A program made the translations under genes and the position numbers. From an uncultured Butyricicoccus sp. (GTDB lineage: Bacteria > Bacillota > Clostridia > Oscillospirales > Butyricicoccaceae), in assembly GCA_900547195.1 (NCBI GenBank), contig URFQ01000048.1:1-19227 (forward strand): a DNA stretch of 19,227 nt, in the 5' to 3' direction. The notes beneath the pieces are model-generated. The model saw nothing but the letters and a program-made list of their open reading frames with translations, was not told where the DNA came from and did no database searches. This document shows positions 6,829 to 13,676 of this stretch, in pieces. The stretch's first letter is position 1; each line of letters begins with the position of its first letter.

Positions 6829-7602
6829 ATGCGAAAAACATTGGAAGCCGCCGCGCGCTGCGGCGGAGACATGATCCTCTCAGCGGATCATATCGGCGCG
6901 GCGGAAAAGGATGGCCGCCGGAACCTCGTGACCCAATACGACGTGCAGGTGCAGGGGATGCTGCGCACCCGCCTGCTCGAGGCATACCCCGAAGCGCATT
7001 TTATCGGGGAGGAGGGCGAGGCGATGAAGGGCGACGCGCTGCACGGGCTTGCTTTCATCGTGGACCCCATCGACGGCACGGCGAACTTTGTCCGGGGTTA
7101 CCGCGCGTCGGCAGTGTCCATTGCCGCCGTCCGGGACGGCGAGGTGACCTGCGGCGTGGTCTACGACCCCTATTCCGATACGCTGTTTGCCGCGGAAAAG
7201 GGCAAAGGCGCGCGGCAAAACGGCATCCCGATCCACGTTTCGGAAAAGGGCCTCGCTGACAGCATCGTATGCTTCGGCACCGCGTCTTATTACCCCGAAA
7301 CCTTTGAGCGCACCTTCCGCTTGGCGCGCGCCCTGTTCGACGTGACCATGGATATGCGCCGTTCAGGTTCGGCGGCGCTCGACCTGTGCTATGTGGCCGC
7401 GGGCCGCGCCGACCTGATGTTTGAAGCGCGGCTGTGCCCGTGGGATCATGCCGCGGCCGGGCTGATCGTCACTGAAGCGGGCGGATGCGTCAGCCGGCTT
7501 TCCGGCGCGCCGGTGTCGCTGGCCGGAAAATGTTCGGTGCTCGCCGGTGCGCCGCGCGCCTGGCAGGAATTTTTCGACAAAGGATTGGATCGGATCAAAT
7601 GA
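6829..7602 (+). CDS. Inositol monophosphatase family protein
   Basis: This 257-residue enzyme belongs to the Mg2+/Li+-dependent sugar-phosphatase family (inositol monophosphatase/SuhB type). Its metal-site motifs are intact: GEEGE (Glu61/Glu62), DPIDGTANF (Asp79, Asp82, Thr84) and PWDHAAAG (Asp206). The substrate may be inositol-1-phosphate or another phosphorylated metabolite such as PAP or fructose-1,6-bisphosphate, which sequence alone does not separate. The start MRKTLEAAAR at 6829 follows GGGAAAGGAC; an earlier in-frame ATG at 6799 lacks such a site. Its stop overlaps the start of the EamA transporter (ATGA), so the two are translationally coupled. Confidence 0.9.
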   Translation: MRKTLEAAARCGGDMILSADHIGAAEKDGRRNLVTQYDVQVQGMLRTRLLEAYPEAHFIGEEGEAMKGDALHGLAFIVDPIDGTANFVRGYRASAVSIAAVRDGEVTCGVVYDPYSDTLFAAEKGKGARQNGIPIHVSEKGLADSIVCFGTASYYPETFERTFRLARALFDVTMDMRRSGSAALDLCYVAAGRADLMFEARLCPWDHAAAGLIVTEAGGCVSRLSGAPVSLAGKCSVLAGAPRAWQEFFDKGLDRIK

Positions 7603-8516
7603 AGGAAAAAGGTTGGATTCGCCGCGGGGTTTTCCTGCCTGCGCTGCTGTGCACGGCGCTGTGGGGCAGCGCGGTACCGGGCGTGAAATCTGGATATGCG
7701 CTCTTTGCCATCGCCGGGGACGACGTCCCGGCCAAGCTGTTTTTTGCCGGGCTGCGGTTTGCCATCGCCGGGCTTCTGGTGCTTGCGCTCGTACTTTTGC
7801 GGCGCGAAGCGCCGCTGCTCCCAAAGCGGGACGCATGGCCGGGCATCCTCGCGCTTTCGGGCGCGCAGACCATCCTGCAATATATCTTTTTTTATCTCGG
7901 CCTTGGCAACACCACGGGCGTGCGCGGCTCGGTTTTAAGCGCCACTTCGACCTTTTTCGCGGTGTTTGCCGCCCATATTGCCTTCCGGGATGACCGCATG
8001 AACCTGCGCAAAGCGATGGGCTGCGCGCTCGGTTTTGCGGGCGTGCTGGTGATCCTGTCCGGCGCAGGGCTTGGCGGGCAGGGCGTGAAGTTCACCGGCG
8101 AGGGGTTCATGCTGATCAGCGCGCTGGGGCAGGGCCTTGGCGCGGGGATCAGCCGCAAGATCACCCCGGGTCGGGATCCGATGGTCATCACGGGCTGGCA
8201 GCTGACGTTCGGCGGGCTGGTGCTGCTGGCGCTGGGGCTGGCCGGCGGCGGCGCGGGGCGCGTTGCCGTGACGGCCGGCGGCCTCGTGTTGCTCGGCTAT
8301 CTGGCGCTTTTGAGCGCGACCGCGTTCACGGTTTGGGCCATGCTGCTCAAATACCATCCGGTTGGGAAAGTGACCGTCTATATGTTCCTGATCCCGGTAT
8401 TCGGCTCGCTGCTGAGCGCGATTGTTTTGCAGGAAAGCGTGTTCACCATCCGCAATTTGTGCGCGCTGCTCCTGGTATGCGCGGGGATTGCGACGGTGAA
8501 CCGCAAGGGCGCGTGA
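7599..8516 (+). CDS. EamA/DMT superfamily transporter
   Basis: This 305-residue polytopic membrane protein is a drug/metabolite exporter with two EamA repeats of about five segments each. The N-terminal TALWGSAVPGVKSGYA is the typical first-helix motif. The middle has SVLSATSTFFAVFAAHIAF, and the second half repeats the pattern (ATAFTVWAMLLKYHPVGKVTVYMFLIPVFG). It likely exports a small metabolite or amino acid; the substrate is not predictable. The ATG overlaps the phosphatase stop as ATGA. That frame gives the expected short cytoplasmic N-terminus MKEKGWIRRG, whereas a longer upstream reading would start inside the phosphatase gene. The coupling hints at a shared pathway but does not prove it. 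Confidence 0.9.
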   Translation: MKEKGWIRRGVFLPALLCTALWGSAVPGVKSGYALFAIAGDDVPAKLFFAGLRFAIAGLLVLALVLLRREAPLLPKRDAWPGILALSGAQTILQYIFFYLGLGNTTGVRGSVLSATSTFFAVFAAHIAFRDDRMNLRKAMGCALGFAGVLVILSGAGLGGQGVKFTGEGFMLISALGQGLGAGISRKITPGRDPMVITGWQLTFGGLVLLALGLAGGGAGRVAVTAGGLVLLGYLALLSATAFTVWAMLLKYHPVGKVTVYMFLIPVFGSLLSAIVLQESVFTIRNLCALLLVCAGIATVNRKGA

Positions 8517-8634
8517 AAAGGAGAATGCGGCGCATTTCGGACAGTTGCCCGTGCGCAATCGATTACACAAAATTTTTGCATCGGCATGCCGGTTTTTTGC
8601 ATGAAAAAATGGGAGTTTCATGAAAAACAAACCA

Positions 8635-8674
8635 ATTTTAAAAAGCCTCCAAATGTCTGAAGGCTTTTTAAAAT
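8635..8674. terminator. Intrinsic terminator, probably bidirectional
   Basis: A perfect 14-bp stem (ATTTTAAAAAGCCT, 8635-8648, with AGGCTTTTTAAAAT, 8661-8674) has a 12-base loop and A/T flanks on both sides. It ends the transporter transcript about 120 bases after its stop. Confidence 0.8.
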
Positions 8675-8846
8675 AGACAAAACCTATTCTCAGGGTATGT
8701 AAAACGGAAAAGAAAACCGTGGGCAAAATGCGTAAAAAAAGCGAAAAAGACAGGGCATTTTTGCAGGAAATCGCCAGTATGGCTGCAAAAAAAGCCCCTC
8801 TTTGCCGGAGTGAATTGTGGAAGTGTACGAAAAGTGAAAAAGCGTC

Positions 8847-8875
8847 TTGCAACTGTTCTGCATATGTTGTAGAAT
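8847..8875 (+). promoter_or_regulatory. Promoter of the unknown 192-residue gene
   Basis: TTGCAA (8847-8852), a 17-base spacer and TAGAAT (8870-8875). A further TATACT at 8894-8899 has no partner at good spacing. The leader would be about 60 bases. Confidence 0.65.
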
Positions 8876-8942
8876 AGGCGCAATAAAGCGGGGTATACTA
8901 TATTTTAACGCAACGATGAGACAACCAAGAAGGTGTTTTGCT

Positions 8943-9521
8943 ATGAAACAGTTTACAAATGGAACTTCTGCTCTGGCGGACAGCATGTGCTTGAACCTCT
9001 GCAAATTGGGAAGCGCAGACGAGATGGCGTCGTATGAGCTGCGCGCACAGGGGACTGCGGATGCGCAGGCGCCTGAGATTATGATGCACGTCATCAGCGG
9101 CCTGCTGGGCGGCATGCAAGTCGGCGTGATCGCGGAGTGCGGCGAAGCCGGGATGCCGGCCCTGTCCGGCCTGAGCGGCATCTGGCACGACGGCCGTATG
9201 CTCAAGCGCGGGCAAGGCGGCGCGTTTGTGGCGCTCGACCCGCACTTTGGGGAACTGGAATCGGATGGCCTCGAACCGTGCGTCGGTGCAGGCGCAGCCT
9301 TCCGTTTTCTGGGTTTTGACAGCCATGTGTTGGATGACACCGTATTCCGCAGCCTGCTGGGCGGCGATACCGGCGCGGAAATCGAGGTTTCATGCCGCGA
9401 TTTTGCAGACGGCGTGCTTTCCATTCGTTTGGATGCCGAAAAAGTTGACGAGACCGAAGCCCTGAGCGGGATTTCCCGCGCGGTCAGCGAATGCGGCTGT
9501 TTCCTGCAAATTGATTTGTGA
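8943..9521 (+). CDS. Hypothetical protein, unrecognised
   Basis: I do not recognise this 192-residue protein. It starts MKQFTNGTSALADSMCLNLC after a GAAGGTG ribosome binding site and ends in CGCFLQIDL. It has no signal peptide or membrane helix and looks soluble, Gly/Ala-rich and acidic. It has seven cysteines, including C16-x3-C20 and C184-x-C186, but no standard zinc or iron-sulfur motif. A central region contains GGMQVGVIAECGEAGMPALSG and IWHDGRMLKRGQGGAF, which read like beta hairpins. It is a single-gene unit with its own promoter and a shared terminator. Codon use matches its neighbours, and the opposite-strand reading of the same region looks like a shadow. Confidence 0.75.
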   Translation: MKQFTNGTSALADSMCLNLCKLGSADEMASYELRAQGTADAQAPEIMMHVISGLLGGMQVGVIAECGEAGMPALSGLSGIWHDGRMLKRGQGGAFVALDPHFGELESDGLEPCVGAGAAFRFLGFDSHVLDDTVFRSLLGGDTGAEIEVSCRDFADGVLSIRLDAEKVDETEALSGISRAVSECGCFLQIDL

Positions 9522-9612
9522 AGAAACCGGCTGGCTGTGCAGCAGTGCGGCCAAAGCCTGGGCGGGAATGCCGGCGTTAGGGTTCTGGAGTCGCTCAGGC
9601 AGCCGTTTCGAT

Positions 9613-9658
9613 AGACAAGAAGCCCGTGCACCGAAAGCAGTGCACGGGCCTTTTGTCT
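9613..9658. terminator. Bidirectional terminator between convergent genes
   Basis: Left arm 9613-9631 and right arm 9640-9658 pair over 19 positions (17 Watson-Crick, one wobble, one mismatch), with a GC-rich core GCCCGTGCAC and an 8-base loop. It serves the unknown gene on the plus strand and the XRE regulator on the minus strand, whose stop codon (9657-9659) lies at the edge of the stem. Confidence 0.85.
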
Positions 9659-9944
9659 ATCTTTCCAAGGTTTTCAAAAACGCTTTGAGAGCGTTGCGCT
9701 GCGGCTCGGTTAGCGGCTGGACAAGCGCGTTCCAGTCGTCCCCGCTGGCTGGGGACGTGAAAAAATCGTGCAGCGTGATATGAAGCGCATCGCAGATCAG
9801 CGATAGGTTTTCCACGGTAATGCCCTTTTCCCCAATTTCGACCGCGCGCACAAAACTTTGGGACAGGCCGCACAGATTGGCGAGCCGGTTGGTGGTTAGG
9901 CCGGCCTGTTCCCGCAGCGCGATCATTCGTTTGCCAACATCCAT
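9657..9944 (-). CDS. XRE-family helix-turn-helix transcriptional regulator
   Basis: This 95-residue protein is mostly a Cro/C1-type HTH domain: KRMIALREQAGLTTNRLANL, then GLSQSFVRAVEIGEKGITVENLSLICDAL (recognition helix near residues 27-40). A short tail follows, DFFTSPASGDDWNALVQPL, with LTEPQRNALKAFLKTLE probably helical for dimer contact. The ATG has an AGGAG ribosome binding site at 8 bases. It is divergent from a 43-residue small protein gene across a 112-base AT-rich spacer, so it may control that gene and itself. The size suits a housekeeping one-domain regulator; nothing else in the region looks phage-derived. Confidence 0.9.
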   Translation of the reverse strand: MDVGKRMIALREQAGLTTNRLANLCGLSQSFVRAVEIGEKGITVENLSLICDALHITLHDFFTSPASGDDWNALVQPLTEPQRNALKAFLKTLER

Positions 9945-9996
9945 TTTGATACTCCTATCTCTTTTGAAATAAGATTAACAAAAAGGATTCGTATTA

Positions 9997-10025
9997 TTTA
10001 CATTTATAGAGTTATATTGTATATT
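9997..10025 (+). promoter_or_regulatory. Promoter of the 43-residue small protein gene
   Basis: TTTACA (9997-10002), a 17-base spacer and TATATT (10020-10025). The ribosome binding site AAAGGTGG follows, 25 bases before the ATG. Confidence 0.7.
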
Positions 10026-10030
10026 TATAG
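10002..10030 (+). repeat. Direct repeat ATTTATAG, 21 bases apart
   Basis: ATTTATAG occurs at 10002-10009 and 10023-10030, two helical turns apart, one copy starting in the -35 box and the other over the -10 box. The placement suits an operator for a regulator such as the divergent XRE protein, but AT-rich chance repetition is possible. Confidence 0.4.
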
Positions 10031-10056
10031 GTATAAAAACGAAAGGTGGTTTCTTT

Positions 10057-10188
10057 ATGAAAGACGCCATTGACTACAAAAAGCTGTACTTTGCGTTGTT
10101 TAACGGCCTTATGAAGTTCATTGAGCAGCTCCAGCAGTATCAGTCTGACGCGGAGGGACGCTATTTGGATGCAGCAGAAGAACCATAG
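10057..10188 (+). CDS. Small conserved-looking protein, 43 residues
   Basis: The frame reads MKDAIDYKKLYFALFNGLMK, then FIEQLQQYQSDAEGRYL, and ends DAAEEP. It has a strong AAAGGTGG ribosome binding site seven bases before ATG, a good promoter upstream and a perfect terminator hairpin right after the stop. Together these make it a real gene despite its size. The start xDYKKLYFxLFN followed by an amphipathic, probably helical stretch resembles small proteins I associate with clostridial genomes, often near XRE-type regulators. No function is known to me. It has no membrane segment. Confidence 0.8.
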   Translation: MKDAIDYKKLYFALFNGLMKFIEQLQQYQSDAEGRYLDAAEEP

Positions 10189-10190
10189 GA

Positions 10191-10228
10191 AAGGGCGCGG
10201 GATCGAACGGCGATCCCGCGCCCTTTTG
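10191..10228. terminator. Intrinsic terminator, convergent
   Basis: A perfect 15-bp stem (10191-10205 with 10211-10225, core GGGCGCGGGATCG) has a 5-base loop and TTTTG on the plus side. It ends the small gene, and probably also the oxidoreductase operon from the other strand, although the minus-side T-tract is short (TTT). Confidence 0.85.
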
Positions 10229-10242
10229 TATGAGAACATGGA

Positions 10243-11172
10243 TTATTTGCACTTGGCAAGCAGGGTTTCCCACTTGTGATCGACCCACTTCTGCGCCTCT
10301 TCGAGCATCCATTCGTTGCCCTTTTTGAAGCAGTGCTTGAAGCGGCCTTGTTTGCGCATGAACTCCTCCACCGGGAGTTTCTTCCTCGGTTCGTAGGTTA
10401 GATGGTATTCGCCCTCGACGACCTCAAACATTGGCCAGACGCAGGTCTCGACCGCGGCCTTCGTGATTTCCGCAATGTCCTCGGCCGCGTAGCGCCACCC
10501 GCGCGGGCAGGGGGAGAGCACGTTGAGGAACGCCGGGCCGGGGGTATAGATGGCGCGGTGCGCCTTCTCGTGCAGATCCTTCATGGAGCCGAGGAAGGTG
10601 GACTGCGCGGCATACGGGATGCCGTGCGCGACCAGAATCTCGGTGAGATCCTTTTTGTTCTGCCGCTTGCCGTCGGACGCCGGGCCGTAGGGCGTGGTGG
10701 TGGTGTCGGCAAAGCGCGAGGTGGAGGACGAACGCTGGATGCCCGTGTTCATATAGGCCTCGTTGTCGTAGCAGACATAAACCATGTCGTGGCCGCGCTC
10801 CATAGCGCCCGAGAGCGACTGGAAACCGATGTCATAGGTGCCGCCGTCGCCGCCGAAGGTGATGAATTTAAAGGTGTCCTGGACCTTGCCGCGGCGCTTG
10901 AGGGCATTGTACGCGGCTTCCACGCCGCCGCAGGTCGCGGCCGCGTTCTCAAAGGCATTGTGGATGTAGCTGTCTGTCCACGCGGTGTACGGATACAGGA
11001 AGGAGGAAACCTCCAGGCAGCCGGTGGCGTTGGTGACCACCGCTTTATCCTCGGGGTTGAGCGCGCGCATGACCGCGCGCACCGTGATGCCTGCGCCGCA
11101 GCCCGCGCACAGACGGTGGCCGCCGACAAACCGTTCCGGCTTGGCAAGCTCTTGTTTCAGATTATATGGCAT
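10243..11172 (-). CDS. porB: 2-oxoacid:ferredoxin oxidoreductase, beta subunit (TPP-binding)
   Basis: This 309-residue subunit binds thiamine diphosphate and the proximal [4Fe-4S] cluster of a pyruvate/2-oxoacid:ferredoxin oxidoreductase, which makes acyl-CoA, CO2 and reduced ferredoxin, or runs in reverse. Cluster cysteines appear as Cys22 and Cys25 (LCAGCGAG), Cys52 (ATGCLEV) and Cys222 (SPCPRGW). The TPP motif is GGDGGTYDIG (107-116) with Asn137 in YDNEAYMNTG. TTTTPYGP is typical of the family. It is the last gene of the gamma-delta-alpha-beta operon, 36 bases after the alpha gene, with a GAGG ribosome binding site. Similarity to Thermotoga-type PorB suggests pyruvate, but branched-chain 2-oxoacid enzymes share this layout. 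Confidence 0.95.
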   Translation of the reverse strand: MPYNLKQELAKPERFVGGHRLCAGCGAGITVRAVMRALNPEDKAVVTNATGCLEVSSFLYPYTAWTDSYIHNAFENAAATCGGVEAAYNALKRRGKVQDTFKFITFGGDGGTYDIGFQSLSGAMERGHDMVYVCYDNEAYMNTGIQRSSSTSRFADTTTTPYGPASDGKRQNKKDLTEILVAHGIPYAAQSTFLGSMKDLHEKAHRAIYTPGPAFLNVLSPCPRGWRYAAEDIAEITKAAVETCVWPMFEVVEGEYHLTYEPRKKLPVEEFMRKQGRFKHCFKKGNEWMLEEAQKWVDHKWETLLAKCK

Positions 11173-11208
11173 GATGAAAACCTCGTTTATATGAAAAATA
11201 GTAGCGTT

Positions 11209-12390
11209 TTACTCGCGCTGCCCCAGATGACGGTAACGCGCGCCGGTCTCACCGGTGCGGACGACTTCATCAAGCGCCGCAAAAATGGTTTCGCAGTCCT
11301 CCACACGGAAATCGCGGCCACCCAGGCCGTACACGTAGTTGATGGTCTTGGGACGCACGTCCAGATCGTACAGCGCGCCGCGCACCTCCGCGCCGAGCGG
11401 GCCGCCGGCGTTCGAAAAGGATTCGGCCTTGTCCAGGATAGCGAGCGCCTTGAGGTGGCCGAGCGCGGCGGCAAGCTCTTCGTCCGGGAAGGGACGGAAT
11501 ACGCGCAGCTTGAGCATGCCGACCTTCCTGCCCTCGGCGCGCAGCTTGTCGACGGCCGCGCGGGCGGTGCCGGCAGAGGAGCCGATGAGCAGGACCGCGG
11601 TCTCGGCGTCCTCCAAACGATATGCTTCGAAGAAGCCATAGGAGCGCCCGGTCATCTCCTCGAAGCGCTTGCCGGTTTCAAGGATGGCCTTCTTGGCGTT
11701 CTTCATGGCCTCGGCCTGCCCGATCTTTGCGTCCATGTAGTAGGGCGATACGCCGTAGGGGCCGACGGCGAGCGGGTTTTCATGCTTTAACAGATAGTTT
11801 TCCGGCTCATAGGCGCCGACAAAGGCCTTTACTTCGGCGTCCTCGCACAGCTCGATGTTTTCGACGGCATGCGAGGTGATGAAGCCGTCCTGGCAGATCA
11901 TGACCGGCAGGCGCACGTCCGGGTTTTCCCCGATCGGCATCGCCTGAAGAAAATTGTCATAGGCTTCCTGATTGTTTTCCGCGTAGATCTGGATCCAGCC
12001 GGAATCGCGCGCGCCCATGGAATCGGAATGGTCGTTGTTGATGTTGATGGGGCCGGTAAGCGCGCGGTTGACGCACGCGAGCGTCACCGGCAGGCGGTAG
12101 GACGCCGCGACATAGAGCAGCTCCCACATGAGCGCCAGGCCGCAGGAAGAGGTCGCGGTCACGGCGCGCGCGCCGGCGGCCTCCGCGCCGATGCAGGTGG
12201 ACATGGACGAGTGCTCGGACTCGACGGTGACGTATTCGGTGCTTACTTCGCCGTTTGCGACATACTGCGCAAAGTACTGCGGGATCTCGGTGGAGGGGGT
12301 GATCGGGAATGCGCCCATCACGTCCGGGTTGATCTGCTTCATCGCGTAAGCGACAGCTTCATTGCCTGAAAGGCGGTCTCTTTTTGCCAT
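11209..12390 (-). CDS. porA: 2-oxoacid:ferredoxin oxidoreductase, alpha subunit
   Basis: This 393-residue subunit supplies the pyrimidine-binding side of the TPP site and the transketolase C-like domain. It starts MAKRDRLSGNEAVAYAMKQI and has GAFPITPSTEIPQYFA (near 26-41), VESEHSSMSTCIGAEAAGAR (near 56-75) and NNDHSDSMGARDSGWIQIYAE. All are hallmarks of four-subunit POR/VOR alpha chains, including the NxDHSD loop. LLIGSSAGTAR begins domain II, and NYVYGLGGRDF lies near the C-terminus. I chose the ATG at 12390, which has AGGAGGAG upstream and starts two bases after the delta stop, over a longer in-frame reading from 12435 that overlaps the delta gene. Substrate choice between pyruvate and branched-chain oxoacids is open; the T-box in front of the operon matters for that question. 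Confidence 0.95.
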   Translation of the reverse strand: MAKRDRLSGNEAVAYAMKQINPDVMGAFPITPSTEIPQYFAQYVANGEVSTEYVTVESEHSSMSTCIGAEAAGARAVTATSSCGLALMWELLYVAASYRLPVTLACVNRALTGPININNDHSDSMGARDSGWIQIYAENNQEAYDNFLQAMPIGENPDVRLPVMICQDGFITSHAVENIELCEDAEVKAFVGAYEPENYLLKHENPLAVGPYGVSPYYMDAKIGQAEAMKNAKKAILETGKRFEEMTGRSYGFFEAYRLEDAETAVLLIGSSAGTARAAVDKLRAEGRKVGMLKLRVFRPFPDEELAAALGHLKALAILDKAESFSNAGGPLGAEVRGALYDLDVRPKTINYVYGLGGRDFRVEDCETIFAALDEVVRTGETGARYRHLGQRE

Positions 12391-12392
12391 GA

Positions 12393-12695
12393 TCAGTGCT
12401 CCTCCTTGTGGAATGTAATTGCGTGGAAGGGGCATACCCTGGCGCAGATGCCGCAGCCCTTGCAGTGGTTGAAATCAAAGTCGGCGCGCTTGCCGCCCGC
12501 GACCGGGATGGACGCATCCGGGCAGTAGGGCACGCACAGCAGGCATTGTTTGCAGACGTCCTCATGCCACTCCGGGGTCTCGGTGCGCCATTCGCCGGTG
12601 ATGGTGAGCGCGGCCGTGCCCGGCTCATAGATTTCACAGCCCGGGGTCAGCTCGTACCACTTGGACTGTTCGTTGACATTTTCAGCTTTTTTCAT
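12393..12695 (-). CDS. porD: 2-oxoacid:ferredoxin oxidoreductase, delta (ferredoxin-like) subunit
   Basis: This 100-residue subunit carries two [4Fe-4S] clusters that pass electrons to external ferredoxin. The ligands are Cys48, Cys51, Cys54 and Cys58 (CKQCLLCVPYCPD), and Cys78, Cys81, Cys84 and Cys88 (CKGCGICARVCPF): the classic pair of CxxCxxCxxxCP motifs. The N-terminal part (WYELTPGCEIYEPGTA) is the usual PorD extension. Its start overlaps the gamma stop (ATGA) and its stop is two bases from the alpha start, so stoichiometric coupled synthesis is likely. Confidence 0.96.
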   Translation of the reverse strand: MKKAENVNEQSKWYELTPGCEIYEPGTAALTITGEWRTETPEWHEDVCKQCLLCVPYCPDASIPVAGGKRADFDFNHCKGCGICARVCPFHAITFHKEEH

Positions 12696-13270
12696 CCTAC
12701 CTGTACCTCTTGCATGGATTTGGTGAGCGCGTTCATGTTGCCCTCAATGACCTGGGGCTTGGTGGCAAACTTGTGCTGGAAGGACGCTTTCATGTCGCTC
12801 ACAAAGCGTTCCGGCTCCACAACGCCCGAAACCTTGACGGCTGCGGCCAGCATCGGCGTGTTCGGGAAGTTCCTGCCAAGGGTCTCTTCGGAGATGCGGC
12901 GCGCGTCGATGGTGCACACCTTGCCGGCATAGCCGCCCAGCAGCGGACGGACTTCGCCCGGGGATTTTTCGGTGTTGATGATGATCGCGCCCTCTTTTGC
13001 GAGGCCTGCGGTCACGTCCACCGATTCGAGCAGGGTCTCATCGACGACAACCACGAAATCGGGGTTATAAATGTTTGAATGCACCGTGCAGCGTTCGTCC
13101 GAAATGCGGTTGTACGCCGTAATCGGCGCGCCCATGCGTTCGGGGCCGTATTCGGGAAAGCCCTGTACATACTTGCCGGACGAGAAAGCGGCGTCCGCCA
13201 GAAGCAGGCATGCGGTTTTTGCGCCCTGGCCGCCGCGGCCGTGCCAGCGGATCTCAATGGGTTTGTTCAT
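12692..13270 (-). CDS. porC: 2-oxoacid:ferredoxin oxidoreductase, gamma subunit
   Basis: This 192-residue subunit is the CoA-contacting gamma chain of the four-subunit enzyme. It begins MNKPIEIRWHGRGGQGAKTA, the family's RGGQG signature, then FPEYGPERMGAPITAYNRIS and PDFVVVVDETLLE, and has FPNTPMLAAAVK near residue 136. Length is normal. It is the first gene of the operon, with an AGGAGGAA ribosome binding site seven bases from ATG. Between it and the promoter lies a T-box leader of about 280 bases, so transcription of all four genes probably depends on tRNA charging. Confidence 0.95.
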   Translation of the reverse strand: MNKPIEIRWHGRGGQGAKTACLLLADAAFSSGKYVQGFPEYGPERMGAPITAYNRISDERCTVHSNIYNPDFVVVVDETLLESVDVTAGLAKEGAIIINTEKSPGEVRPLLGGYAGKVCTIDARRISEETLGRNFPNTPMLAAAVKVSGVVEPERFVSDMKASFQHKFATKPQVIEGNMNALTKSMQEVQVG

Positions 13271-13310
13271 CTTGGATTCCTCCTATATCTCACCTGAAAC
13301 ATTACAAAAT

Positions 13311-13550
13311 AAAAAGCGGCCGCCCGTAAAAGGACGACCGCTGGAAAAGCGTCGTAAACCACCTGTTACCGTACCATCATACGTTCCCCATATAACGGCG
13401 GGGGACCGGCAGAGCCTACTGGAAGGGATTCGGCGTGCAGCTCGGGAGTGATTTTCAGCGGCGCGCTACTCGCACCGGGCTTGCACTGTCCCCGGTTCGC
13501 TGTGGCTTTGGCCTCGCGCTTACTCTCTCCGTCTTTGCTTTTGTGCTTTA
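13311..13550 (-). promoter_or_regulatory. T-box riboswitch leader, best read as isoleucine-specific (AUC)
   Basis: On the minus strand the leader shows T-box landmarks in order. Stem I has AGAGAGTA (13521-13528) and an apical part with CAGCGAACCGGGG and AAGCCCGG. The specifier segment is GAA-A-AUC-AC followed by TCCCGAGCTG (codon at 13450-13452). Then come AGTAGG (13415-13420), CCGTTATA (13391-13398) and the T-box sequence AGGTGGTTTACGACG (13350-13364). An intrinsic terminator follows: AGCGGTCGTCC with GGGCGGCCGCT (11 pairs, two wobbles, 13315-13342) and T5. The bulge reads UGGU, which pairs with ACCA, so the tRNA should have discriminator A; that fits tRNA-Ile but not Asn (G) or His (C), the frame-shifted readings. 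The class is confident. The codon reading rests on spacing to the GAA and AC flanks and was not folded by program. Confidence 0.9.
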
Positions 13551-13559
13551 TTGGTATAT

Positions 13560-13588
13560 AGTATAGACCATTTGGCTGTGCGCCGCAA
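13560..13588 (-). promoter_or_regulatory. Promoter of the T-box and por operon
   Basis: TTGCGG (13583-13588), a 17-base spacer and TATACT (13560-13565) on the minus strand, with the T-box leader starting about seven bases after the -10. The stretch 13589-13676 upstream shows nothing else I can name. Confidence 0.75.
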
Positions 13589-13676
13589 TCGTGAGAAAAT
13601 ACAAAATCTGCGGCAAAATTCCATCAGATATGCACAGAAGTCCGCGGTGAACGGAAAAATGAGGGCTGTGTCCGCG

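Larger units (their letters stand above)
8517..8942. other. Intergenic region between the EamA transporter and the unknown gene
   Basis: This 426-base, AT-richer stretch holds a bidirectional-looking terminator (8635-8674) and the promoter of the next gene (8847-8875). I see no convincing coding frame, tRNA or riboswitch. The part from 8675 to 8846 is rich in A-runs and has only a small ACGG/CCGT hairpin around 8705-8725. Confidence 0.6.

Noticed and set aside
8581..8605. CGGCATGCCG followed by TTTTTT as a terminator after the exporter gene
   Set aside because: The stem could be only four pairs with a two-base loop; the 14-bp hairpin at 8635-8674 is a far better terminator.
9964..9981. TTGAAATAAGATTAACAA as a third Rex site upstream of the XRE gene
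   Set aside because: Only one half-site matches fully (about 11 of 14 overall), it lies in AT-rich sequence, and neither neighbouring gene is an expected Rex target.
13427..13452. Alternative T-box specifiers Asn (AAU) or His (CAC)
   Set aside because: They are one base upstream and two bases downstream of the AUC reading and break the GAA-N-codon-AC spacing. The UGGU bulge also does not fit their tRNA discriminator bases (G and C).
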